A program made the position numbers and the translations under genes. The notes below the pieces were generated by a model. It did no database searches, was not told the DNA's origin, and was given only the letters and a program-made list of their open reading frames with translations. From assembly GCA_014904845.1 (NCBI GenBank), contig MU119793.1, positions 1 to 18,995 on the forward strand: a DNA stretch of 18,995 bases, in the 5' to 3' direction. This stretch comes from Acephala macrosclerotiorum (Eukaryota; Ascomycota; Leotiomycetes; Helotiales; Mollisiaceae). Shown here one piece after another: positions 1 to 8,665 of the stretch. The first letter of the stretch is position 1; each line of letters opens with the position of its first letter.

Positions 1-756
1 ATTTATAAAAAAAACTTTTAATAATAAAAACGTATATAAATTTATTCGATTGAATATTTAAAGAATTGATTAAACGAAATAAATTAAATAAATAATATTA
101 AAAACGCGAATTTATAAAAATTTTTTTAATATATATTAAAAAACGAATTTTTAAAAAAATCGATTATAAATCGATAAAAATATTTATTTATAATTACAAT
201 AAAATATACAAAAAAGCGATTATCATATATAAATATAAAAAAAAAAACGACAATATAATAAAATTAATAATTTAAAATACTTGAAAATTCGATAAAAATA
301 TTTAAATATCGTAATATAAAAAATAATTTTAAATGTAATTAATAATTTGTTATTTTTCGTTTTATTCGAATTATTTATAAAAAAAATTTAATAAAAAATA
401 TATACAATTATTAAAAAAACTTATATTAAATTTCAATTTTCGATTTTACGTATTATTTAAATTCAAAGAATTCGATAAATATTCGTATTAAAATTTTTAA
501 TTTAAATAAATAATTTTATTAAAAAATTAAAAAAATATTTTTTTTTTTTCGTATTATTTAATGATTTAAAAATTGTTTTAAATATTAATATTATAAAAAT
601 ATTTTAAAAATTGAATAATATTATAATTTCTATAAATTAAAATTAAAATTAATTTATTTTTTTACGAGAATATAAACGAAAAAAATATAATAATATAAAA
701 AAAAGTAAATATAAAACTTTATATAGTTTAATATTGATTAAATTCTCGTAAAATAT
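1..756 (+). mobile_element. Left part of the older host copy (X1), gag portion
   Basis: This stretch is a diverged duplicate of about 2235-3013 in copy Y, aligned almost without gaps; for example the CG at 31-32 matches the CG at 2265-2266. Differences are C/T and G/A exchanges. The gag frame can still be followed from position 30, with recognisable short strings such as FKELIKRNKLNK and KRIFKKIDYKS, but with many stops. The copy is cut at 756 by insertion of Y and resumes at 12856. Its own 5' LTR and about 1.5 kb of its 5' end should lie to the left of the window. Nothing else is visible in this segment. Confidence 0.85.
753..756. repeat. Left target-site duplication (ATAT)
   Basis: The four bases before the 5' LTR are repeated directly after the 3' LTR at 12856-12859. 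The uninterrupted counterpart within Y (3004-3020) contains this motif once, so the filled site can be compared with an empty site inside the same window. A 5-bp reading (AATAT) would require the final A of CTACA to belong to the target, and the sequence cannot exclude this. Confidence 0.8.
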
Positions 757-823
757 TGTAGTGGAACTATATATTCTTTTTTCAAAATCTTTGTAAATAG
801 TTAGTTTCGAGGGCAGTATTGGT

Positions 824-848
824 CACGTGTTTTTTAGTACATAAAAAG
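824..848 (+). promoter_or_regulatory. Candidate LTR promoter elements: CACGTG and a TATA-like CATAAAAAG
   Basis: The 5' LTR has a perfect CACGTG palindrome at 824-829, the core site of basic helix-loop-helix regulators, followed at 840-848 by CATAAAAAG, which could act as a TATA box. The 3' LTR keeps CATAAAAAG unchanged (12685-12693), but its palindrome is CACGTA. Placement in the LTR upstream of the leader fits a promoter. This is inferred from motifs only. Confidence 0.3.
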
Positions 849-895
849 CTTTCGCTTACTATAGACTAATTAATAATTCTTTCTATTTCTATTTT

Positions 896-911
896 GATTG
901 ATTGATTGATT
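896..911 (+). repeat. GATT tetranucleotide repeat in the 5' LTR
   Basis: Four perfect GATT units occur in a row. In the 3' LTR one unit reads AATT through a G-to-A change. The unit number is the same in both LTRs, so no slippage has occurred since insertion. Confidence 0.7.
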
Positions 912-1010
912 TACGAATTACAAATTATTTCGAATAAATTTAATTTATTGATTAAAACGAATTAATCTACGATTAAGTTTTTTTGTTTTGTGTTTTATTG
1001 TTTTTCTATA

Positions 1011-1507
1011 TTGATAAAGTGATACCGGGAAGTGAGTTGTTCTAATAAACTTCGCTAAAAATTGTTTATGTACGATTTGTGTATTTTGTTTTTTATTACT
1101 ATTAAAAGAAAATTTAAATTACTAAAAATCGAAAATTGAAAATCAATTGATAAAATTTTTTTGTTTTGATTATATTGTTTGAGATTAAATAATTTGATTA
1201 TAAGATTATGAAATTGCAAAAAAATATTGATTTATAAGGATTATATATTGAATTGCTCGAGATAATTAGTATTAAAGTGAATATAGAAAAGAAAAGAAAA
1301 AATTCGTGACGATTATTTATAGTAATTAGTTTTATTTTTAGTGGAAATTGAGATATAAAGAAAAAAACTTTAGTGTAAAAAAGAAAAGAGATTGTAGTGT
1401 TAAAAAGCGAAATTGTTTTATTGTTTTATGTTTTAGTTTTAATTTTTTTGAAAGTCGCAATTCGCGGATTGTTTGTAATCGCTTTTAAATTGGAATAGTA
1501 GAGTTAA
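1011..1507 (+). other. Leader between the 5' LTR and gag, with the primer-binding region
   Basis: This stretch of about 500 bases follows the LTR and has no convincing frame. It is less mutated than its surroundings. The patch GATACCGGGAAGTGAG at 1020-1035 is one of the most GC-rich runs in the window and lies where a tRNA primer-binding site is expected. However, no TGG directly abuts the LTR end, so I cannot name a tRNA, and G-to-A change or self-priming would both explain this. Purine-rich tracts follow near 1287-1400, as is common in retrotransposon leaders. Confidence 0.5.
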
Positions 1508-2690
1508 AATAAGTCTCGAATTTCAAAAAATAATACGGAAAAAATTGAGATAAGAGATTTTAATCGAGAGAAATCGATTAAGAAAGTGTTTATTTAGAGA
1601 ATACATTTTATTAGAACGAATAAGCGAGTGAAATTTCGAGTAAAAATTGAAATAAAAAGAATTTTACGAAAAGACGATATAAATAGAAACTAATTTTTAA
1701 AACGAATTTCATTTAAAGACAATAATTCGAAAATTCGCACTTTTAAATTATTAAATTAATTCTTCGTTTAAAGACTAGAATTAGTAAATTATTCGCGTCA
1801 AAGTTCACTTTTTTCGATAGAAAACATTTTTATTTTAATCACGTTATTGATCTCTTTTAAAAAAATTTTTATAGATAATAAAAACAATCTTTCAAAAATG
1901 TAAAACTTCGAGAAGTATATATTCGTACTAGGACTATGAATGCTTTTTTCTAGAATTTTTGGAGTACTTTAATTCAAAAAAAACAATATTACGACTTTTT
2001 TGAAATAATACGACGATATGTGTAAAAATTATAGAATTACTTTAAAAATTAAAAAAATACGATTTTTGCGATATATTAATTCGATTTACAAAAAGCAAAT
2101 CCGATCTATATTAAAGTACAGTATTGAAAACTATTTAAAAAAAGAGTTTTACGATGTTTTAAAAAAAAAATTTCGCGAATACAATTAAAAGTACTATTGA
2201 ATAAATATAGAATTCTTGTATAAAATTATCGATTAATCTACGAGAGGTTTTTTGACGATAAAAACGTATATAGATTTGTTCGATCGAGTATTTAAAGAAT
2301 TAATCAAACGGAATAAATTGAACAAATAATATTAAAAACGCGAGTTTATAAAAAGACTTTTGATATATATTAAAGAACGAATTTTTAAAAAAATCGATTA
2401 CAAATCGATAGAGATATCTATTTACAATTACGATAAAATGTACGAAAAAGCGATTATCGTATATAAATATAAGGAAAAAAAGCGACGATATAATGAAATT
2501 AACGATTTAAAATACTCGAAAATTCGATAAAAACATTTGAATATTATAATGCAAAAAATAATTTCAAATACAATTAATAATTTATTATTTTTTATTTTAC
2601 TCAAACTATTTATAAAAAAAATTCAACGAAAAATATATACAATTACTAAAAAAATTTATATCGAATTTTAATTTTCGATTCTACGTATTA
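1508..2690 (+). pseudogene. gag: Degraded gag (capsid) of copy Y
   Basis: One plus-strand frame (codon starts at positions 3n+2) can be followed for about 390 codons. My hand reading gives roughly 18 stops, fewer than expected at this AT content and mostly at places where Gln or Trp codons are likely. Recognisable strings include FLKQYDDMC-like residues near 1990-2020 (read through a stop), FYDVLKKKFREYN near 2150, FDRVFKELIKRNKLNK near 2280 and KERIFKKIDYKSIEIS near 2390. The layout matches capsid proteins of fungal Ty3/gypsy elements, which form the virus-like particle. An in-frame ATG is at 1898, but the coding-like frame extends upstream and the original start may have been ATG now read as ATA. 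No clear CCHC zinc knuckle is visible at the end. The family assignment is by recognition, not by search. Confidence 0.6.
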
Positions 2691-3159
2691 TTTAAACTTA
2701 AAAAACTCGATAAATTCGTATTAAAATTTTCAATTCAAATAAACGATCTCATTAAAAAATTAAAAAAACTTTCTTTTTTTTTCGTATTATTTAACGATTT
2801 AAAAATCGTTTTAAACGCTAATATTACAAAGATGTTTTAAAAGTTGAATAGTGTTATAATTTCTATAAATTAAAATTAGAATTAATTTGCTTTTTTACGA
2901 GAATATAAACGAAAAAAGAGTTTTAATCGTAAATGAAAAAGAGATAGTAATATAAAAAGAGACGAATATAGAGTTTCATATAATTTAACGTCGATTAAGT
3001 TTTCGCAAAATATATTATCGATCGTTCAAAGGAATACAATAAAGATCAACGCTGTATATAACGATTAATAAAGTGAGCGATATTATTTCGAGTATTTCGA
3101 GCGAATAAAGAACGAAGAAATCGATTTTTTCATTGATTATTTTTTCGTAAATTATTATT
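2691..3159 (+). other. Gag-pol junction region of copy Y, unassigned
   Basis: The capsid-like frame fades here and no single frame is convincing. A Cys-containing stretch near 2850-2890 lies where a nucleocapsid zinc finger would be expected, but its spacing does not fit CX2CX4HX4C. The empty counterpart of the Y insertion site is at 3010-3013. The homologous part of X1 continues through the nested insertion. Confidence 0.4.
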
Positions 3160-4370
3160 TACTTATAAATAAACTAATTAATCGTAAGTATTATTATTGA
3201 GAAAACGATTAATAGTATTATAGTTCTTAGAATCGTAATCAATTTTTGCGATTGTTTATACTTAAAAACAATCGATACTAGTATAATTAGATTATAGAAC
3301 AAGTAATTGAAAAAAATTTTGATTACAATTTCGATAAACGCTCTAAAAATGCATAGAGAATCCAAGAATTTGTTCAATTTATTACTCAAAAAAAAAGTAA
3401 AATTAGTATTAATAAATTTTTTTTAAAAGAATCGAACTTATTATCGTATATTTTCAATAGTAATAATATTAACGTTTAAAACTTTAATAGAGCGATTATT
3501 AATAAATTCTATGAAAAATTACTAATAAATATAATAATAACAAATACAATAATAACGAGTAAATCGAGAAATAAAATTCAAAGTATACGAGAAAATTTTT
3601 AGTAAAGAGTAAAAATAAAAAAAAAATATTTAAAAATCGGATTGTAACAACAAATTTTATAAAGTGTTTAAAACGAAAAACGAGAGAAAATGAACGTAGA
3701 TCAATCGAAAAATAAAACTTTAAGACAATAATTCGACGCTAAAAGTAATAATTCTACTAATAAAACTTTACTGTAAAGACTTTTTAAGAGTATAGCGTTA
3801 TTTCTAAGAATTTAAAAAGGAATAAAAATGATTACTAATACTTTGAAAACATTGAATCTTATTGTAGTAATTATTAATTAATAGCGAAAAAACAATATTT
3901 ACTATTTGATTCTAATAAATACTAAAATTGTTGTAATAAAAAAAATACTAAAAATCGTTGATTTTATGAAATAGTTTTTTTTAGAATTTCTATAGAATAT
4001 TTAAAGAGACGAATTAATTTGCTTTTATTACTAGAAATTTTGTAATACTCGAAATTAATCTCGTAAAAATCGATTTTTCGTTATTAATTAAAAGAAAGTA
4101 CATTATTATTGTTTTTAAACTATATTTCAATTTGTTTAAATCAATTGATTCGAGCGAAGAATACGGAATGCTGGATATTAGAACGAAGTATTGTATTACT
4201 TTTACGCATATAATTCGAAATTTTAATAATATTATTATAAACGTTAAAAATTTTTAATTGTTTATTATTATTGGATAGAACTTCGAATTCGTCGAAATAA
4301 TGATTATGAAAATAGAGATTAAATATAGAATCGAATGTAAAATCTTTTTTTTTTTGTAGATAGTACAAAG
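3160..4370 (+). pseudogene. Stop-poor pol 5' region of copy Y, possible protease domain
   Basis: The frame with codon starts at 3n+1 is stop-poor over 3160-3540 and again over 4018-4370. It includes a fully stop-free run of 79 codons at 4018-4254. The stretch between them has many stops. In the first part the codons at 3238-3243 read I-N-F in Y, while X1 reads I-D-F, so an Asp was lost in Y by G-to-A change. This lies where an aspartic protease Asp is expected between gag and RT, but no clean D-S/T-G motif is present. The minus strand also has ORFs here; these look like complements of the plus-strand coding and I do not annotate them. Function is unproven. Confidence 0.4.
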
Positions 4371-4534
4371 AAAATTTTTTTAAAATAATTATTTATCGCT
4401 GTAATAAAAATACAAATTGAATACAAAGATAATAGTTCATAGAATAACGTATTTCAAAATTTTAAAAATCCCAGTTTTATTTGTATAATTATAATTATTT
4501 TTTTCTTGAAAATCTATTTGCGTTAAACTACTAA

Positions 4535-4846
4535 AAACCGCTATATTCGTATATACTCTCGAGTCGAAAAGACATTAAAAAAAGAATACAATGCAAGAAA
4601 CTAAGTATTAGTACTATTAGAAAACAATACAATATTAGAGCTCGTAAACGGTTTTTATATTTTAATGAATTTATTTTTATTTTTAATTTTTTATTAAATA
4701 TTTTTAATATTACTTTATATAGAATAAATACGATTGAAATAAGCACTATTAGTTCAAAGAGAAATACAAATAAAACAATACAAAAAGCGAAATTATTTTT
4801 TTCGATTTTTTATGAAACGTTTTTTTTTTTGATAAAAAGAAAATAA
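4535..4846 (+). pseudogene. Unassigned 103-codon stop-free tract between gag and RT
   Basis: From 4535 to 4843 there is no stop, with a TAA at 4844. The frame is the same as that of gag and RT (3n+2), and the preceding codon is also a stop, at 4532-4534. In DNA of this base composition a run this long is unlikely by chance. The predicted residues are rich in Ile, Lys, Phe and Arg, with an Arg/Lys-rich first half (for example IRKQYNIRARKRF). I recognise no domain. It probably belongs to the gag-pol polyprotein, as protease tail or linker upstream of RT. No ATG opens it, so it is not an independent gene as it stands. Confidence 0.4.
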
Positions 4847-5454
4847 ATAAAATTTTGAATAAAAAAAATTTCGATGAGAAAACGAAAAAGTATTTTTTTA
4901 CAATAGTATTATTGTTTTTAGACGTGAATATTAAAGAAAAATATCTGAAAAACGGTATAAAATACTAATTATTTTATTTTATTAAAGAAAAATGAAATCG
5001 AAAGATTTTCGAGTATAAAAACGAAAAAAAGACTCGAATAAAAAGAATAGTTTTATCGTTAAATAATCTCAATTTAAGATTATTTAATATAAACGTTAAT
5101 ACAGTATATAAATTCAAATTTAGAAAAGTACAATTTATCGATTTAATCGATGAAATTGAAAAAGTTTTTAAAAAATGAAAAAATTAATTCGAATGATTTA
5201 AAGCGCGAAAAATATTTTAAAAATATATTGAAAAATATATAAAATATTTGTTACTATAAATTGTTTTAATACTAAAAAGATTACGATTTATTTTTAAGCG
5301 ATTAATATTTTTATTTATTGAAAATTGATTATAAGAATTTGAAAAAAAAATGTTCGATAAAATAATATTTAATTATAAAAGAATAATAGTATTTAATTGA
5401 AAAAAAGTTTTTAAAATCTATAAAAATATTAATCTATTTGTTCGTATTAAAACA
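4847..5454 (+). other. Linker upstream of RT in copy Y, no recognisable domain
   Basis: The pol frame continues here with frequent stops and lysine-rich content. A run around 5120-5220 is moderately open. I see no motif, RNA gene or repeat in it. In fungal Ty3/gypsy elements this position holds the protease-RT connection. Confidence 0.4.
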
Positions 5455-6952
5455 ATTTAATATACGGCGTAATAAAAAAAAAGTTTTTATTGTTTTAAGA
5501 TTTTATTCTCGATTGTAGTAAAAAATACTTTAAAAATGATTCGATTGCGAAGTACTCGAAAAAAACGATAATTTTTATCGAAATCTATAGTTTTTAATCG
5601 CGAAAAAAATCGCTAAAATTTATTGATTGATTAACGCGATTATAAAAATAAACTCGATTACTTTAAAAAACGTTAATATACTTCTTTTTATAAATGAATT
5701 TTTTGAGAAGTTTATCGAATATTTTTACGTTTCTTTAATAAATTTCTTTTTTAAATACGATCAATTTACGCTAAACGTTCGAAATAAAAATATAATTGCT
5801 TTTATAATTCTATTAAGATTTCTACGAATAATAATACCGTTTCAAAAAGCAATTAATTTTGTAGTTCAATTCATTCGAATTATTATAATAATTTTAAAAA
5901 ACGTATTTCTCAAAGTCGTAATACTATTTTTAGATAATGTAAAAATCAAAAAACTTTATACAAATTACAATAACGAATTAATATTTTTAGAGATTCGTCG
6001 ATTCGTTTTTGAATATATTTAAAATTTGAATAGAATATTAAATCGAATCGAAAGAATTCAAGTTTATATAAAGTTCAAATTACAATTTTATTAAAACGAA
6101 ATAATTATTATTAGTTTCGTTTGCAATTCTAAAGAATGTTTTTTTGAAAATACAAAAGTTATTAAAATTTTAAAATGAATTAAATATAATAATATTTTTA
6201 AAATCAAAATTTTTATTGGGATTTGTATTTATTATAGAATATAGATTTAATATTTTAATATTATTATTGAATTATTATATTGATTGATTAAAAAAAACGA
6301 ATTTTTTGAATAAAGAAAAAAGTAAAAAATCGTTATAGTATTTCTATAAAACAAATTTATAATGATTTCAATATTTTATAAAATTTATTACGATTTTATT
6401 AATAAATAGAAAATGATTATTTTAAGTATCGATATTAGTTAGTAAGAGTATAGAGAAATACTCGATTAATATAATAATAAAAGATAGAAACGAGTAATTT
6501 GATACCAATTAAAATTTTAAAATATTATTAAACGAAATTATAATACGACAAAAAGAGAGTATTGAAAAATTTTGAAGTATTTTCGCAAGTTACAATCTTA
6601 GTTATATAGCGTTTATTTCATTTTTAAGACGAATATTAATACATTTATTGCTCAATTAAATCGAGTAATAATAGATCTTTTTGGCGTTTTAATTACTCGT
6701 TGGTTTATTTGGATACGATTGTTCGATTTCGAAATTAAATATATTAAAAAAAAAATTTATATTACTATAAACGGATTATTTAAAAGACTGCGAATAGAAA
6801 ACGACAATTCAAAAGAAAAAACAAATATTGATAAATTTATTGTAATCGAGTTTGATTATATTAAAATAATTTTAATTTCGATTAAAGAACGCAAAACTAA
6901 TCGAAAAATTGAAAGTAAATCGTTTGTAATTAAAAGTAGATACGTAAAATAA
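5455..6952 (+). pseudogene. pol: Reverse transcriptase and RNase H domains of pol, copy Y
   Basis: One frame (3n+2) carries the RT and then the RNase H domain. The RT part includes FDCEVLEKND, then an uninterrupted 131-codon stretch (5627-6022) with FFFKYDQFTLNVR (palm motif around the first Asp) and FLDNV at 5930-5941. FLDNV corresponds to the F/YxDD active-site box with the second Asp changed to Asn. The connection FIGICIYYR starts at 6212. RNase H follows: the first catalytic Asp is kept (LSID, 6431-6433), but the later Asp is Asn at 6632-6634. GLFKR near 6777, at the end of the domain, is the usual Gly-Leu-Ser-Arg-Arg with Ser-to-Phe and Arg-to-Lys changes. Stops interrupt about 6240-6560. 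The domain order and these boxes make Ty3/gypsy pol secure; activity is lost. Confidence 0.88.
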
Positions 6953-7126
6953 AAATATTTATTTGAATTATTAAATTAAATTTAAAAGAATTTTTTTAAA
7001 TTTAATGTTTTTGATTTTCAATTTCTAATATTAATCGCATTTTTCGTATACGTCGTATTAATCGCTTTTTTTAAAATCAATAAATTATTAAATAATAATA
7101 ATAATAATAATATTTTTTTTTTTTGA
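6953..7126 (+). other. RNase H-integrase linker with AAT repeat and T12 tract; frame change
   Basis: An (AAT)n run at 7091-7112 is followed by twelve T (7113-7124). RT-RNase H upstream reads in frame 3n+2, while the integrase downstream reads in frame 3n, so the net shift falls in this low-complexity linker. X1 has a different repeat and homopolymer arrangement at the matching place (near 16875-16905). Replication slippage is the simplest explanation. Confidence 0.65.
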
Positions 7127-8413
7127 TAATAATTATTTGAATTATTTTCAAAATATTGTTTAATATTTAATAATTTTAAAACGATTAAAATGATTTTTGA
7201 GAATAGAATTTTGTAAATTAATTCGAGAATTCGTCGATTATAACGTTCAAAACAAAATATTATAAAAAAATATTATTAAATTTTATTTATTTCGATTTGT
7301 TTTAAACGATTTAAAATAGTATATAATAATTATAATTGAATTATATAATAAGTTCGAATATATTGAAAGAAAAAGTATTTATTATCGAATAATTAGTTAG
7401 TATTATTGGAAAGAGTACTATAAAAACGTTTAAGATTTTGTAGTAAGTTGTAGCGATTGTTAGTATAAAAGCAAGAAAAGACACGAAAAAGTTTTATATT
7501 TTTAAAGAATAATTTCGTTATTTTATTGCATTGGAATAAATATAGTTAAATTCTCGTAATGTAGAATATTCGATAATTTGATTATAGTATGAGATAACTT
7601 TTTTGATTGGATTAAGATCAAATTAATAAAGAATCCGACTTTTAAAAAGATTATTAAATTTATTTATAATATTATTATTTGCAAATACGATGTTTTCGAT
7701 TACATAAAATTGAACGAAGGACTCGAATTTAAAAGAATTGTTATTAAAGAATTAAATAAATTCAAAATTAAACGAATTACTATTTTTATATACAATTCGA
7801 AAGCAAATAGAATAATTAAACGAAAATATTAGTTTATTATTATTATATTGATTACTTTGACGAAAAAAGGCCAAAAAAATTGATTAAAAAATTTATTAAC
7901 TATCCTTTTTACGAATCGAACGACTATTTATAAACCAATTAAATGCACGTCATTTTATATAATTTATAGCAAAAAAATTGTTCTATTTATTGAAATTCGA
8001 TTTCTTACTTAAAAAACTCTCGATTGGAACGAAGTACATGATCGAGTAAAACTTTTTGAATTAAGAATTAAACAAATTGAAATACGAAATAAAAACATAA
8101 AAAAATCGAAATTAAAAAAAATGTGCAATCGCAAACAAAATCAAATATACTTCGACGCTTATTATTAAATACAAAAAAAACTAATTCGAAAAAAAGATTT
8201 CGTTTTAATATATAATATTAAATTTATTAATTAAAACATATTTAAAATTATTAAATTATTATACAAATAATTGAATCCATATTAAATCTATTAAATAAAT
8301 CAATTGAAAAAAAATTATTTGCTCGAAGAAATAAATAGAACGATAATCCGAAAATTATATATTAAAAATCGCTTAAAGAAATTCATTAAAAGAAATAAAT
8401 ATTAAAATTCTTT
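7127..8413 (+). pseudogene. pol: Integrase domain of pol, copy Y
   Basis: The frame 3n+0 carries all parts of a Ty3/gypsy integrase. The zinc-binding region has Tyr at 7344-7346 and 7359-7361, where the two His are expected, and keeps both Cys (7449-7451 and 7458-7460, spacing CX2C) after the YYWKEYYKNV string at 7401. Stops at 7431 and 7461 sit at Gln positions. In the catalytic core the first Asp is Asn (7539-7541, G-I-N-I-V), the second Asp is Asn (7713-7715, K-L-N-E-G) and the Glu is Lys (7818-7820, R-I-I-K-R). All three are G-to-A changes. The C-terminal part has NRTTIYKP, TLDWNEVHDRVKLFELRIKQ and, at the end, NRLKKFIKRNKY. It would insert the cDNA if intact. The identity is clear by recognition. 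Confidence 0.9.
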
Positions 8414-8665
8414 AAATAATAATAAAAACGAAAATATTATTAAATCCGTTGATTTTAACGATAATAAAAATGTAAATACAAAAAAAAACGATTAAAGAAT
8501 TTCGTAATAAATAAAGTACTTAAAAAATTGAAAAAAAAATTGAAATTGTAATTCGTATTTTTAAATTTAATAAAATCGAGAAAAACAAATACATACGATT
8601 CTTTGAAAATTGAATAAATAAAAAAAACTCGTTAAATTTCGAAATAACAACTATTTTTTAATCGA
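8414..8665 (+). pseudogene. Possible C-terminal tail of pol, frameshifted at poly-A
   Basis: After the integrase C-terminus a plus-strand frame rich in Asn, Lys and Glu continues. It changes frame at a nine-A run near 8479-8488; X1 has a longer A run there (near 18232). After the run the frame stays nearly open to about 8660. No chromodomain or other known fold is recognisable. It is either a low-complexity tail or non-coding sequence. Confidence 0.35.

Larger units (their letters stand above)
757..1010 (+). repeat. 5' LTR of copy Y
   Basis: This 254-bp repeat begins TGTAGTGGAAC and ends TTTTTCTATA. The last bases are CTACA in the 3' LTR, giving 5-bp inverted ends TGTAG/CTACA, with the C lost here by C-to-T change. 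It aligns without gaps to 12602-12855. By hand count the pair differs at 34 sites, every one a transition. This copy has mostly lost C (13 sites with T here and C in the other LTR) and kept G. As an LTR it should hold the promoter and the transcript start and end signals. Confidence 0.93.

Noticed and set aside
3174..3389. Minus-strand ORF of 71 codons
   Set aside because: It lies opposite plus-strand pol 5' sequence and encodes only hydrophobic Ile/Leu/Phe-rich residues typical of the complement of AT-rich coding DNA. The plus strand has a plausible frame here.
4141..4368. Minus-strand ORF of 75 codons
   Set aside because: It is codon-aligned with the plus-strand stop-free tract 4018-4254, so it is most simply its complement.
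4531..4746. Minus-strand ORF of 71 codons
   Set aside because: It overlaps the longer plus-strand stop-free tract 4535-4843, which is in the same frame as gag and RT.
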